DNA from: Desulfovibrio aminophilus
Lineage (GTDB): Bacteria > Desulfobacterota > Desulfovibrionia > Desulfovibrionales > Desulfovibrionaceae
Direction of reading: 5' to 3'
Assembly: GCF_023660105.1 (NCBI RefSeq)
Contig: NZ_JAMHGA010000017.1
Coordinates: forward strand, 1-64,000
Length of the DNA stretch: 64,000 nucleotides
Shown here: positions 9,052 through 18,990 of the stretch, piece after piece
Layout of the letters: each line of letters opens with the position of its first letter
Position numbering within the stretch: the stretch's first letter is position 1
Notes under the pieces: model-generated
The model's input: only the letters and a program-made list of their open reading frames with translations
What the model was told of the DNA's origin: nothing
Database searches by the model: none
Translations under genes and position numbers: made by a program

Positions 9052-11165
9052 TCGGCCGCAGCGTCCCGGTCTTCTGTTACCACAACGTCTCGGACATGGA
9101 CGGTCTGGCCCCGGCCCGCTTCGAGGAACATCTCCGGGCCGTCGCCTCGGCCGGATACCGCACCATCGGCGCGGTGGAGCTCCTGGAGATCGCGCTCGGC
9201 AAGCGGTCCCAGCGCGGCCGCTGCTGCGTGCTGACCTTCGACGACGCGCACCTCTCCAACTGGCTGGTGGCGGCGCCGCTGTTGCGCAAGCACGGCATGA
9301 CCGGCGTGTTCTTCGCCCTCGCGGACTTCACGCTCCCGGGCACGGCGCGCACCACGGCCACGGCCCCGGCGCTGCTCCCCATGCCCGAGTCCTTCCGCCT
9401 GGCCCTGTCCGGCGACATGTCCCAGTTCATGAACGAGGCCGAACTCAAGGCCCTGGTCCGGGACTACGGCATGGAGGTCCATGCCCACGGCCGCAGACAC
9501 CAGGGAACCTTCCGCACGCTCACGCCCCGGAGCGTGGTCGGCGGCCGGAAGGCCCATTGGAGCGCCCACGGCATCTACGACCCGGTGGAGCCCGGCCTGC
9601 CGATCTTCGACGTGGGCAGCGCCTACGTCTACGACGGCTTCTGGCCCGGCCGCGACGAGCGCGGCCCGCGCTTCCGCCTGCGCTCCGAGGAGGAGCGCCG
9701 CGCCTTTTGCCGCGAGGACTTCCGCGTGAGCCTGGAGCGCATGCGGGAGATCAACGGCGGCGGGCCGCAGCTCTTCTGTTGGCCCTGGGGCCAGTTCGAC
9801 GCCGTGAGCGAGGAGGAACTCAAGCGCGCGGGCTTCGACGGGGCCTTCAGCCTGGAGCGCGGGCCCAACGCCCGGGGCACGGACCCCTTCCGGCTCAAGC
9901 GCATCGGCGTGAGCGCGCGCAAGAGCGGGGCCTGGGTCCGGGCCCGGCTGGCCATGTACGGCACGACCCCGGGCGCGCGGGTCTTCTTCAAGTTCTTCCG
10001 CAAGCGGCCCGAACCGCGCACGGTCCTGCTGGCCACGGACTCGACGAAGCTCTCCGGCGGCAGCCGCCAGTTGGTAAACAACGCCGAGGCCCTGCGCGAG
10101 ATGGGCCTGACCGTGCTGGCGGCGGTGCCCGAGGCCTCGGCCCTGGCCTCGGAACTGCGCCGGGCCGGGGTGCCGGTGCTGCCCTGGGACCGCTTCCGCG
10201 ACCCGCGGGCCACGGCCGGGTTCTTCCGCACCGTTTCCCGGGAGCAGGGCCTGGACGTGCTGCACGTCTTCCACAACCACGCCTACAAGCCCGCCATCCT
10301 GGCCCGGCTGCTGGGCGCGCGCTACAAGCTCTTCCTGAACCGGGGCGTGATCTTCAAGCCCAACCTCCTGGCCGGACTCTGGGCCCGCCTCTCCAGCGGC
10401 TTCATCTGCAACTCGTTGGAGTGCGCCCGGGTGCTGCGCCGCCACGGCGTGGCCAAGGGCCGCCTGAACGTGGTCTACAACTCCTTTCTCTTCGACGGCC
10501 CGCCGCCCGGGGAAGTGCCCCAGCGGCGCAAGCGCGGCCTGCGCGTGATCTACGTAGGCAACGAGGCCCCGGCCAAGGGCTTCGACGTCTTCGTGGCCAG
10601 CATCGCCGCGCTCCAGGCCTCGGGCCTGGCCAAGGACATGGAGTTCGTGGCCTGCGGCACGCGTCCGGCCGAGGCCGTGCTGCCCGGGCTGCCGCCCGGC
10701 GTGGCCGAGCGCCTGCGCCTCACCGGGGCCATTCCGCACGGCGAGGTGCTGCGCGAGTTGGCCGCCGCCGACGTCCTGGCCCTGACCTCGCGCCAGGAGA
10801 GCCTGCCCAACGTGCTCCTGGAGGCCTTCATGGCCGGGCTGCCCGTGGTCTGCACCTCGGTGGGCGGCATCCCGGAACTGGTGCGCCACGAGGTCAACGG
10901 CCTGCTCTGCCAGTCCGAGGACAGCCTGGGCCTGGCCGAGGCCTACTACGTCCTGGCCGGGGACCCGGCCGCCCGGCTGCGCATGGGCCGCATCAACCGC
11001 CGCATCGTCACCGGGCTCCTGGACAACCGGACCAAGGGCCGCAACCTCGTGCGGGTCTATTCCGGCGAACGCCTTTACGCCCCCCTGCCCATCGACGAAC
11101 TGGCCGCCTCCGTGCCCATGCCGGAGGCCGGGGAGGCCGGATGCCCGGGCCACGAGACGGACTGA
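9048..11165 (+). CDS. Fusion of NodB-type polysaccharide deacetylase and GT4 glycosyltransferase
   Basis: A 705-residue two-domain protein. The N-terminal part (about 1-310) is a carbohydrate esterase 4 fold: VPVFCYHNVS, the metal/catalytic motif LTFDDAH, and a later histidine-rich VHAHGRRHQGTF. The C-terminal part (about 325-690) is a GT-B glycosyltransferase of family 4 with IYVGNEAPAKGFDVF and the nucleotide-sugar motif ESLPNVLLEAFMAGLPVV. No signal peptide is visible, so both activities would be cytoplasmic and would act on a lipid-linked glycan. The GTG start overlaps the previous stop, and the end overlaps the next gene by 25 bp. The fused arrangement suggests transfer of a sugar followed or preceded by its N-deacetylation. 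Confidence 0.85.
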   Translation: MIGRSVPVFCYHNVSDMDGLAPARFEEHLRAVASAGYRTIGAVELLEIALGKRSQRGRCCVLTFDDAHLSNWLVAAPLLRKHGMTGVFFALADFTLPGTARTTATAPALLPMPESFRLALSGDMSQFMNEAELKALVRDYGMEVHAHGRRHQGTFRTLTPRSVVGGRKAHWSAHGIYDPVEPGLPIFDVGSAYVYDGFWPGRDERGPRFRLRSEEERRAFCREDFRVSLERMREINGGGPQLFCWPWGQFDAVSEEELKRAGFDGAFSLERGPNARGTDPFRLKRIGVSARKSGAWVRARLAMYGTTPGARVFFKFFRKRPEPRTVLLATDSTKLSGGSRQLVNNAEALREMGLTVLAAVPEASALASELRRAGVPVLPWDRFRDPRATAGFFRTVSREQGLDVLHVFHNHAYKPAILARLLGARYKLFLNRGVIFKPNLLAGLWARLSSGFICNSLECARVLRRHGVAKGRLNVVYNSFLFDGPPPGEVPQRRKRGLRVIYVGNEAPAKGFDVFVASIAALQASGLAKDMEFVACGTRPAEAVLPGLPPGVAERLRLTGAIPHGEVLRELAAADVLALTSRQESLPNVLLEAFMAGLPVVCTSVGGIPELVRHEVNGLLCQSEDSLGLAEAYYVLAGDPAARLRMGRINRRIVTGLLDNRTKGRNLVRVYSGERLYAPLPIDELAASVPMPEAGEAGCPGHETD

Positions 11166-12760
11166 CCGCCTTCTGGCGCGGCCTGGCCCCCGGGCTGCGG
11201 GACCGCCTGCTGCTGGGCTCCTGCGGCCAGCGGCATCTCCTGGACGCGGCCCGCGCCGCCCTGGCCCTGGGCTCGCCCGTGGCCCCGGCCCTGGTCCTGG
11301 CGTCCCTGGCCGAGGGCCCGCTGGACGGCGGGCTGGCCGCCGAGATTCTCGCCGCGCCGGATCTCCTCGCCGCCCTGCCCGGGGCGGTCCGGCCTTTGTT
11401 GGCCTCCCTGTCCACGGGCTGGAAACGGCCGGAGGACGTCGCGGGCTACGAGGAACTGGCCGCCGGGCGCGACCTGGCGGCCCTGCGCCGGTTCCTGGAT
11501 TCCCGCCTGGACCGCGGGCCGAGCCTGTTCTGGCTGAACCAATCCGCGTCCCTGGCCCTGTTCGAGAACGACCAGGACTGGCTGGCCGCGTCACTGGCCC
11601 GGCCCCTGCCGTCCGCCCTGGCTCCGGCCCTGGAGGCCCTGCGCGGACAGGCCGCCTTCCTGCGCGGGGACTTCGCGGCCGCCGACCGCCACTACGCCGC
11701 CGCCCTGGTCCTGGGGCCGTCGATCCTCATGCGCCGGGGGCTCTGCCGCCGGGCCCTGGGCGACGAGCCGGGCGCGGTCCGGCTTTTCCTGGCTTGCCTG
11801 GAGGCCGCGCCCTGGCACGCCACGGCCGCGCTCCTGGCCTCCGAGCCCCCGCTCCCGGCTTCGGCCCCGATTCCCGGTTCCCTGGCCGTGCTGCTCTATT
11901 CCTGGAACAAGGCCGCCGAGCTGGACGCCACCCTGGCCGCCCTGTTCGCCTCGGACCTGGGCGGAGCCCGCGTCATCGCCCTGGACAACGGCTCCACCGA
12001 CGCCACGGCCGAGGTGCTCTCGGCCTGGGCCGGGCGGAGCGGCGGACGGTTGGCCCGCGTGGACCTGCCGGTGAACGTGGGCGCGGCCGCGGCCCGCAAC
12101 TGGCTGGCCGCGCTGCCCGAGGTCCGGGCCGCCGACTTCGCCCTCTATGTGGACGACGACGCCGAGGTGCCGCCGAACTGGCTCGGGCTCCTGGGCGCGG
12201 CCGTGACCCGTTGGCCCGAGGCCTCGGTCTGGGGCTGTCGGGTAGTGGACCACGCCGGGCCCTGGCGCATCCAGGCCGCGGACCTGCACCCGGTCCTGCC
12301 CGAGCCACCGGACCCGCAACGGCCGGAGGAATTCCGCTTCTCGGACCTGCACATCCAGGACCTGGACATGGGCCAGTTCACCTACGCCCGGCCCTGCGTC
12401 TCGGTCACGGGCTGCTGCCATCTCTTCCGTTCCGCGACGCTGGCGCGTTCGGGCGGCTTTTCCCTGCACCTCTCGCCCTCGCAGTACGACGACGTGGAGC
12501 ACGACCTGCGGCTTGCGCGCGCGGGCGGCTTCGCCGTATACCAGGGCCGCCTGGCCGTGCGGCACCGGAAGCGCACGGGCGCGGCCGGACGCACCAGCCG
12601 CGCCGAGCACGGCAACGCCCTGGGCAACAAATTCAAGATGCAGGCCATGCATCCCCGCGCCGGGATGGAGGCCGTGGTCCGCGCGGACCGCGACCGCCTC
12701 CTGGAGGACCTGCTGGCCCGGCTGGCCGCGCTTCCGGCCCCGGACAAGGAACATTCATGA
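11141..12760 (+). CDS. GT2 glycosyltransferase with alpha-helical N-terminal repeats
   Basis: A 539-residue protein. Residues 1-240 are leucine/alanine-rich helices, probably TPR-like (ALEALRGQAAFLRGDFAAADRHY). Residues 245-500 are a GT-A family 2 domain: VLLYSWNKAAELDATL, ALDNGSTDATAEVL, and the DXD-type metal site ALYVDDDAEVPPNW. The late WGCRVVDHAG and a histidine-rich C-terminal region complete it. I chose the ATG at 11141, with GGAGG upstream, inside the end of the previous gene; the long open frame upstream of it is only the shadow of that gene. The stop overlaps the next ATG (ATGA). It probably extends the same surface glycan. Confidence 0.8.
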   Translation: MPGPRDGLTAFWRGLAPGLRDRLLLGSCGQRHLLDAARAALALGSPVAPALVLASLAEGPLDGGLAAEILAAPDLLAALPGAVRPLLASLSTGWKRPEDVAGYEELAAGRDLAALRRFLDSRLDRGPSLFWLNQSASLALFENDQDWLAASLARPLPSALAPALEALRGQAAFLRGDFAAADRHYAAALVLGPSILMRRGLCRRALGDEPGAVRLFLACLEAAPWHATAALLASEPPLPASAPIPGSLAVLLYSWNKAAELDATLAALFASDLGGARVIALDNGSTDATAEVLSAWAGRSGGRLARVDLPVNVGAAAARNWLAALPEVRAADFALYVDDDAEVPPNWLGLLGAAVTRWPEASVWGCRVVDHAGPWRIQAADLHPVLPEPPDPQRPEEFRFSDLHIQDLDMGQFTYARPCVSVTGCCHLFRSATLARSGGFSLHLSPSQYDDVEHDLRLARAGGFAVYQGRLAVRHRKRTGAAGRTSRAEHGNALGNKFKMQAMHPRAGMEAVVRADRDRLLEDLLARLAALPAPDKEHS

Positions 12761-13527
12761 CCAAGGACGCCACCGAACAATTCCTGGACAGCCTGCCGGA
12801 ACTCAAGCCCGGCGAGACCTTCCGCTTCGCCTGCCACCCCGGCGTGCCCTGCTTCAACGCCTGCTGCGGCGACCTGAACCTCATGCTCACGCCCTATGAC
12901 ACGCTGCGCCTGCGGCGCGGCCTGGGCGGGCTGCCCAGCCGCCTCTTCGTGGAGAAGCTGGCCGAGATTTCGGCCCGGGCCGACGGCTTCCCGACCATGC
13001 GCCTGCGCATGGAGGAGGGGGCCAGGAAGCCCTGCCCGTTCGTGCGGCCCGAGGGCTGCTCGATCTACGCCGACCGCCCCGGAGCCTGCCGCACCTATCC
13101 CCTGGGCCGCGCCACCCGGCCGGGCGAGGACGGCGTGCTGCTGGAGCAGTTCTTCGTGGTGCGCGAGCCGCACTGCCGGGGCTTCGAGCAGGAGGGCGAA
13201 TGGACCGCCGAGTCCTGGCTCAAGGACCAGGGCCTGGAGCCCTACAACGAGGCCAACGACCGCTACATGCGCCTGGTGGCGGACTGGCGGGCGGCGGGGC
13301 GCGGCCTGGACTCCCGGCGCGCGGGCATGGTCTTCCTGGCCCTTTACCAGCCCGACGACTTCCAGCGCTTCCTGCGCGACATGAAGATGTTCGAGCGCCT
13401 GGAGGCCGAGCCCGGCCGCGAGGAGCGGGTCATGGCCGACGAGGAGGCCGCCCTCGACTTCGGCCTGGATTGGCTGCGCCTGACGCTGCTGGGCCAGGCC
13501 GTGAACCTGCGGCCGAGGGGAGCATGA
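12757..13527 (+). CDS. YkgJ-family cysteine-cluster protein
   Basis: A 256-residue cytoplasmic protein with the metal- or cluster-binding cysteines of the YkgJ/CxxCxxCC family: [16 protein letters not shown] at about 26-41, then [18 protein letters not shown] and GACRTYPLG. Reactions in this family are mostly unknown; some members bind an iron or zinc ion. Its start overlaps the GT2 gene (ATGA), and its stop overlaps the next start the same way, so it is translationally coupled to the glycan operon. A role in that pathway is inferred from position only. Confidence 0.8.
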   Translation: MTKDATEQFLDSLPELKPGETFRFACHPGVPCFNACCGDLNLMLTPYDTLRLRRGLGGLPSRLFVEKLAEISARADGFPTMRLRMEEGARKPCPFVRPEGCSIYADRPGACRTYPLGRATRPGEDGVLLEQFFVVREPHCRGFEQEGEWTAESWLKDQGLEPYNEANDRYMRLVADWRAAGRGLDSRRAGMVFLALYQPDDFQRFLRDMKMFERLEAEPGREERVMADEEAALDFGLDWLRLTLLGQAVNLRPRGA

Positions 13528-14012
13528 ACACCGCCCTGGCCCACGCCAAGGTCCTCGGCCTGGACGCCTTCCTGGCCCGCAGGCGGGCGCTGCCCCCGGA
13601 CTACCGGCTGGTCTTCACCAACGGCTGCTTCGACCTCCTGCACCCCGGCCACGTGGACCTTCTGGCCCGGGCCAGGGCCCTTGGCGACGGCCTGATCCTG
13701 GGGCTCAACTCCGACGACTCGGTGCGCCGTCTCAAGGGCCCGGAGCGGCCCGTGGTCTCCGAGCGCGAGCGGGCCTTCGTCCTGGCGGGCCTGGCCAGCG
13801 TGGACTTCGTGGTGGTCTTCGGCGAGGACACGCCCCTGGAGCTCATCACGGCGGTCCGGCCCCAGGTCCTGGTCAAGGGCGGGGACTGGCCCGTGGAGCG
13901 CATCGTGGGTCGGGAGGTGGTCCAGGCCGACGGCGGCGGCGTGCATTCCCTGCCGCTTCTGCCGGGCTACTCCACCACCGCCCTCATCGAGCGCATCCGC
14001 TCCGGCCGCTGA
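13524..14012 (+). CDS. rfaE2: RfaE2/HldE C-domain-like sugar-phosphate nucleotidylyltransferase
   Basis: A 162-residue cytidylyltransferase-fold protein matching the C-terminal half of HldE (heptose-1-phosphate adenylyltransferase). The phosphate-binding motif is [18 protein letters not shown] and the family's [16 protein letters not shown] and [14 protein letters not shown] follow. It would make ADP-glycero-manno-heptose for LPS core, using kinase and phosphatase steps encoded elsewhere. It closes the glycan operon. Its last 46 bases overlap the convergent GGDEF-EAL gene. Confidence 0.85.
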   Translation: MNTALAHAKVLGLDAFLARRRALPPDYRLVFTNGCFDLLHPGHVDLLARARALGDGLILGLNSDDSVRRLKGPERPVVSERERAFVLAGLASVDFVVVFGEDTPLELITAVRPQVLVKGGDWPVERIVGREVVQADGGGVHSLPLLPGYSTTALIERIRSGR

Positions 14013-16465
14013 TCCTCGCGGCAGGGCCCGCCGTCGCCCAGCAGCCGGGCGATGAGCCGCCCGGCGTTGAATCCGTCCACGGGCTTGGAGAAGAGAAAGC
14101 CCTGGGCCTCGTCGCAGTTCTCGCGGGCCAGCCGTTCGAGCTGGTCCTCGCGCTCCACGCCCTCGGCCACCACGTTCAGGTTCAGGTTGCGGGCCAGGGC
14201 GATGATCGTGCGCACGATCTCGGGATTGGCCTCGCCGCTGATGAAGGAGCGGTCGATCTTGAGCGTGTCGATGGGCAGGCGCTGGAGGTAGTTCAGCGAG
14301 GAATAGCCCGTGCCGAAGTCGTCCACCACCAGCCGCACCCCCAGGTCGCGCAAGGCGTGCAGGGTCTCCATGCAGACCTTGGAATCCTTGAGCAGGGAGC
14401 TCTCGGTGAGTTCCAGCTTGAGGGCCCCGGGGGGCAGGCCGGTGCGGTCCAGGGCCTCCTGAACGCCGTCCAGGAAGTCCCGCCGCATGATCTGGCGGCT
14501 GGAGATGTTCACGCTCATGCTCAGGCCCGCGGCCTCGGGATGGAGGTCGCGCCAGCGGCGCATCTGGGCGCAGGCCTGGAGCAGGACCCACTGGCCCAGC
14601 GGCGCGATGAGGCCGGTCTCCTCGGCCACGGGGATGAAGCGGTCCGGCGAGATGCGGCCCCGGCGGGGATGCTCCCAGCGCACCAGGGCCTCGAAGCCCT
14701 TGAGCCGCTGATCGCCCACGGCCACGATGGGCTGGTAGTGCACGGCCAGCTCGTCCCGGTCCAGGGCCTGGCGCAGTTCCAGCTCCAGCTGCATGAACTC
14801 CGTGGCCTGCTCGTGCATCTTGCGGTTGAAGACCTTGTACTGGGCCGTGCCCTGGGATTTGGCCCGGTACATGGCGATGTCCGCGTCCCGCAGGATGTCC
14901 TCCGCGCCCCGGTAGGACTCGGCCCGGAGCACGATGCCGATGCTCGCCCCGCAGACCACGCCCGTGCCGTCGATGGCGAAGGGTTTCTCCATGGCCTCGT
15001 GGATGCGCCGGGCCACGCGGGTCACGTCGTGGGGATGCTCGTACTCCTCCAGGAGCAGGGCGAACTCGTCCCCGCCCAGGCGGGCTACGCTGTCCACGGA
15101 GCGCACGCAGGACTCCAGGCGGCGGGCCGCGGCCATGAGCAGCTTGTCCCCGGCCTGGTGGCCCAGGGAGTCGTTGACCGTCTTGAAGCGGTCCAGGTCG
15201 ATCATGAGCACGGCGAAGCGGTAGTCCTCGCGGCGGGCGGCGCGCTCCACGGCGCGCTCCACACGCTCGTTGAAGAGCAGGCGGTTGGGCAGGCCGGTGA
15301 GGGCGTCGTGGAAGGCCTGGTGCGCGAGCTGCTCCTCGAATTCCTTGCGTTGGGTGATGTCGGTGTAGATGTAGAAGACTCCGGCGATGCGCCCGGCCAC
15401 GCGCACGGGATAGCCGATGACCGCCACCGGGATGAGGCGGCCCAGGCGGTGGCGGCGCATGGTCTCGGCCTGGATGGGCTGCCCGGCCAGGACCGTGCGG
15501 TTGAAGCTCTCGGCCTCGTGGATGCGCTCCCCGGGCACCACCACCTCGCGGTTGAGCCTGCCGCGCACGGTATGGGCCTCGTGGCCGAAGAGGGCCTCGA
15601 AGCCGCTGTTCACGTTCACGATCCGGCCGTCCACGCCGATGAGCACGATGGCCTGGGGCGAACTCTCGAAGAGCTGATGGAAGTAGGCCCGCTGAGCCTC
15701 CAGATCTTCCTTGGCCCGCTTGCGTTCGGTGACGTCCATGACCGTGCCTTCGTAGAACTCCGGGCGGCCGTCCGGCCCGGGAAGGGCGCGGGAGTTCTCC
15801 GAGATCCAGATGCTGCTGCCGTCCTTGCGGTAGACCTCGGACTCGAAGGCCAGCACCTCCCCATGCTCGGTCATGAGGGCCATGTACTCGTCGCGGCGTC
15901 CGGGCCGGACATAGAGCTGGGAGGCGATGTCGTCGAAGTGGGCCTTGAGGGTCGCGGGCGAGTCGAAGCCGTACATCCGGGCCAGGGCCGGGTTGGCGTC
16001 CACGTAGCGGCCGTCGGGCGTGGTCACGAAGATGCCCTCCACCGCGTTGTCGAAGACGTTCCGGTAGCGCCGCTCGGAGCGCTCCAGGGCGGCCACGGCG
16101 GAGAGATCGCGGGCCAGGAGCAGGAGGCGTCCGCCCGGTTGCGGCACGGCCGTGACCTCGAAGGGCGCGGGCAGGCCCCGGGCCTGGCGCAGGCTCAGGC
16201 GCAGGCGGAGCGGGGCGGTGGCGGCGTCGCGCAGCAGCCGCTCCAGGCCCCGGCGGTCGGAGAGGGCGGCCGGGAGCAGGGCCGGGTCGCCGCCCGGCGT
16301 CGCGGCCAGGGGACCGAAGGCCTGGGCGAAGGCCGCGTTGGCCCGCTCCACGCGGGCGTCCGGCCCGACCAGGGCGGCCGGATCGGGCGCGCCGTCCAGG
16401 AGCAGGCCGAAGGCCGCGGCGGCGGTTTCGGAATCAAGGGGTTCGGTTCGCGTGGTCGGGGACAT
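13967..16465 (-). CDS. Cytoplasmic PAS-GGDEF-EAL protein (cyclic-di-GMP turnover)
   Basis: About 832 residues with no membrane segment. Three PAS-like domains come first (about 20-130, 140-270 and 275-390), then GGDEF (about 400-560; [15 protein letters not shown], intact active site) and EAL (about 575-820; [12 protein letters not shown], later [13 protein letters not shown], intact). The protein may make and break c-di-GMP, with balance set by the PAS sensors. The start is uncertain: 16465 has only a weak ribosome-binding site, and a longer frame runs to 16627. It overlaps rfaE2 by 46 bp at the 3' end. Confidence 0.9.
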   Translation of the reverse strand: MSPTTRTEPLDSETAAAAFGLLLDGAPDPAALVGPDARVERANAAFAQAFGPLAATPGGDPALLPAALSDRRGLERLLRDAATAPLRLRLSLRQARGLPAPFEVTAVPQPGGRLLLLARDLSAVAALERSERRYRNVFDNAVEGIFVTTPDGRYVDANPALARMYGFDSPATLKAHFDDIASQLYVRPGRRDEYMALMTEHGEVLAFESEVYRKDGSSIWISENSRALPGPDGRPEFYEGTVMDVTERKRAKEDLEAQRAYFHQLFESSPQAIVLIGVDGRIVNVNSGFEALFGHEAHTVRGRLNREVVVPGERIHEAESFNRTVLAGQPIQAETMRRHRLGRLIPVAVIGYPVRVAGRIAGVFYIYTDITQRKEFEEQLAHQAFHDALTGLPNRLLFNERVERAVERAARREDYRFAVLMIDLDRFKTVNDSLGHQAGDKLLMAAARRLESCVRSVDSVARLGGDEFALLLEEYEHPHDVTRVARRIHEAMEKPFAIDGTGVVCGASIGIVLRAESYRGAEDILRDADIAMYRAKSQGTAQYKVFNRKMHEQATEFMQLELELRQALDRDELAVHYQPIVAVGDQRLKGFEALVRWEHPRRGRISPDRFIPVAEETGLIAPLGQWVLLQACAQMRRWRDLHPEAAGLSMSVNISSRQIMRRDFLDGVQEALDRTGLPPGALKLELTESSLLKDSKVCMETLHALRDLGVRLVVDDFGTGYSSLNYLQRLPIDTLKIDRSFISGEANPEIVRTIIALARNLNLNVVAEGVEREDQLERLARENCDEAQGFLFSKPVDGFNAGRLIARLLGDGGPCREDQRPERMRSMRAVVE

Positions 16466-16668
16466 GGGGCACCACCGGACGTTGTTTGGTCGATCAATAA
16501 AGCAAGGAACGTGCCCAGCCGCAATGTGCTGGAAGAGCGGGCCTTTTCCGGATCGCCCCGGCGGATGGCCTTGTCCTGGGCGGATTATTTGCCACAAATG
16601 CAATTCATGACAGGATGGAAATGACAAGCTTGTAAAAAATGGCGATCCACGGCCCCGCGCGGCGGTGG

Positions 16669-16697
16669 TTGACAGGGCCGTCGGGCAGGGCTATGTT
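16669..16697 (+). promoter_or_regulatory. Sigma-70 promoter of the CAU tRNA
   Basis: TTGACA at 16669-16674, a 17-bp spacer, and TATGTT at 16692-16697. Transcription would start near 16704, just ahead of the tRNA at 16718. Confidence 0.75.
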
Positions 16698-16717
16698 TCC
16701 CTGCTCGAACATTGTTC

Positions 16718-16793
16718 GGGCCAGTAGCTCAGTTGGCAGAGCCCCCGGCTCATAACCGGATGGTCCCAGGTTCGAATCCTGGTTGGCCCACCA
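16718..16793 (+). tRNA. tRNA with CAU anticodon (tRNA-Met or tRNA-Ile2)
   Basis: A complete cloverleaf with encoded CCA: acceptor GGGCCAG/TTGGCCC, D stem GCTC/GAGC, anticodon loop CTCATAA, T arm CCAGG-TTCGAAT-CCTGG. The anticodon is CAU. The acceptor pairs 4-69 and 5-68 are both C-G, which in E. coli favour the lysidine synthase TilS and hence tRNA-Ile2, so elongator Met is not assured. Base pair 27-43 is a C-A mismatch. Confidence 0.95.
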
Positions 16794-16868
16794 AGAGGAC
16801 GTATCTTGCCGGTGAAAAACGCCACGCTGCTTCCGAAAGGCGACCTGTCGCCGCTCTCAGGAGGACCA

Positions 16869-16910
16869 GGATGCTCCCCAGGGGAAAACCTCGGGGAGCA
16901 TCCTTGCTTT
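16869..16910 (+). terminator. Rho-independent terminator after the tRNA
   Basis: GGATGCTCCCC (16869-16879) pairs with GGGGAGCATCC (16893-16903), 11 bp without mismatch, followed by TTGCTTT. It ends 8 bases before the nif3-like start, so that gene is read by leak-through or has its own weak promoter. Confidence 0.75.
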
Positions 16911-16917
16911 GGTGGGC

Positions 16918-17691
16918 ATGAACATACATGATTTCCTGAATCAGGTCCGGGCCTTGGCCCCGGAACACCTGGCCAGCCCCTGGGACAACTCCGGGGTCCA
17001 GGTGGCCGGACCCGACCGGACGGTGCGCAAGGCCGCGGTGAGCCTGGAGCCCGGGCCCGACGCCCTGGCCCGGGCCCTGGACTGGGGCGCGGAGGTGGTG
17101 GTCGCGCACCACCCTCTCTACCTCAAGCCCGAGGCCCCCAAGACCCCCGGCCGCTACCTCGACGCCCTCCGCCTTCTCCTCTGCTCCGACACCTGGCTCT
17201 ACTCCGCGCACACCACCCTGGACAGCCGCCCCGGCGGCCCGGCCCGCTGGCTGGGCGAGGCCCTCGGCCTGCGGAACCGCGAGGTCCTGGAGCCCCTGGC
17301 CGACCCCGAGGCCGGTTTCGGCGAACTGGGCGACCTGCCCCGGGCGCTCTCCATCGACGCCTTCCTGAAGAAGCTCCGGCCCCTGGCGGGCGGCGCGGCC
17401 CTGACCCTCTGCGGTCCCGAGCCCGCGCGCATCCGCCGGGTGGCCTATTGCCCCGGATCGGGCTCCTCGCTGGCGGCCCTGGCCTTCGGCCGGGGGGCCG
17501 ACGTGCTCGTCACCGGGGACGTGAAGTACCACACCGCCCTGGAGGTCTCCGGCCTAGTGGTGGATGTGGGGCATTTCGCCCTGGAGGAGGAGATGATGCG
17601 CCGGTTCGCGGCCGAGCTGGCCCGGGCCGTGAAGGGCGTGTCCGTGCGCTTCTTCGAGGGGCGCGATCCGTTCCGGCGGGTGCCGGGCTAG
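16918..17691 (+). CDS. NIF3/YbgI-like dinuclear metal protein (DUF34)
   Basis: A 257-residue member of the NIF3 family. The two metal-binding regions are present: VVAHHPLYLKP with the histidine pair (about 65-70) and, near the C terminus, VDVGHFALEEEMM with His and Glu. The substrate-contact SAHTTLDSRPGG lies between them. The family has been linked to GTP cyclohydrolase-like or metal-insertase chemistry, but its reaction is not settled. ATG at 16918 has GGTGGG just upstream. It follows a tRNA and terminator. Confidence 0.88.
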   Translation: MNIHDFLNQVRALAPEHLASPWDNSGVQVAGPDRTVRKAAVSLEPGPDALARALDWGAEVVVAHHPLYLKPEAPKTPGRYLDALRLLLCSDTWLYSAHTTLDSRPGGPARWLGEALGLRNREVLEPLADPEAGFGELGDLPRALSIDAFLKKLRPLAGGAALTLCGPEPARIRRVAYCPGSGSSLAALAFGRGADVLVTGDVKYHTALEVSGLVVDVGHFALEEEMMRRFAAELARAVKGVSVRFFEGRDPFRRVPG

Positions 17692-17783
17692 GAACTGGGA
17701 ATCGCGCGGACCGTCTCGGCGGCCCGCGATCCAATACGCAGGGCCGCGCGGGGGCGCGCGTCCCGGGACCAAAGAGGGGACCT

Positions 17784-18533
17784 ATGTATCAGAAGCAGAT
17801 CGAACAGCTTATCTTGCTCCAGGCGGTCGACGACGAGATCATCGTTCTGGAGGCCGAAATCCAGCAGGCTCCCCAGGAGCTCTCGGACCTGGAAGGCCGG
17901 GTGGCCTCGCTCAAGGAGCGCCAGACCCAGATCGACGAGCGCCTGGAGATCCTCCGCGCCCAGCAGAAGAAACTCGAGTTCGAGATCGAGGAGGACGCGG
18001 GCAAGATCAAGAAGAGCAAGAACAAGCTGATGATGGTGGGCAACACGAAGGAATACCACGCCATGATGCGCGAGATGGACAGCCTCGAGCGGGTCAACCG
18101 CATGCGCGAGGAAGAGAAGATCGCCATCATGGAGGAGATCGCCCGCCAGGAAGAGGGTCTCACGGACCTGGACAAGGAGGCCGAGGGCATCCGCGAGGAG
18201 TACGCCGCCAAGAAGGCCACCCTGGACGAGCGCCTGGAGAAGGCCCGCAAGCGCGTGGACAGCCTGGACAAGAAGCGCAAGAAGGCCGGCAAGGTCGTGC
18301 CGCCGCCCATCCTCGGCCGCTACGAGTTCATCCGCGCGCGCATCGCCCATCCGGTGATCGTGCCCGTGGCCCTGGGCGTCTGCTCGGGCTGCAACATCAT
18401 GATTCCCCCGCAGATTTACAACGACCTGCAGAAGGGCAAGCAGATCATCGCCTGCCCCAACTGCCAGCGCCTCATCTACTGGCAGGAGCACGCGCCCAGC
18501 AGCGCGCCCTCGGTCCAGGACGAGGAAGAATAG
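17784..18533 (+). CDS. Coiled-coil protein with C-terminal C4 zinc ribbon
   Basis: A 249-residue protein. Residues 10-180 form a long, heavily charged antiparallel coiled coil. The end is a zinc ribbon (CSGCNIMIPP, then CPNCQRLIYW). This is the CT398-like/zf-RING_7 family, widespread in bacteria and of unclear role; the homologue in Chlamydia binds sigma-54 and secretion components. An AGAGGGG site precedes the ATG. It lies just ahead of the RNase P RNA gene. Confidence 0.85.
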   Translation: MYQKQIEQLILLQAVDDEIIVLEAEIQQAPQELSDLEGRVASLKERQTQIDERLEILRAQQKKLEFEIEEDAGKIKKSKNKLMMVGNTKEYHAMMREMDSLERVNRMREEEKIAIMEEIARQEEGLTDLDKEAEGIREEYAAKKATLDERLEKARKRVDSLDKKRKKAGKVVPPPILGRYEFIRARIAHPVIVPVALGVCSGCNIMIPPQIYNDLQKGKQIIACPNCQRLIYWQEHAPSSAPSVQDEEE

Positions 18534-18574
18534 CGCGTCTTCCCAGGCGCGCTTCGATGCATTAGGTGACAAGA

Positions 18575-18929
<355 letters not shown>

Positions 18930-18944
18930 GTTGTTCAGGACCGC

Positions 18945-18972
18945 GGCGGGGGAGGCGCTGGCCTCCCCCGCC
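18945..18972 (+). terminator. Hairpin terminator after rnpB
   Basis: A perfect 12-bp stem, GGCGGGGGAGGC with GCCTCCCCCGCC, and a GCTG loop. The T-run that follows is weak (ATGTTTC). It lies 18 bp before the chosen ispDF start. Confidence 0.65.
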
Positions 18973-18990
18973 ATGTTTCAGGAGAAAGGC

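Noticed and set aside
18973-18990. ispDF start at 18973
   Set aside because: It begins at the end of the terminator stem; AGGAGA supports 18991.
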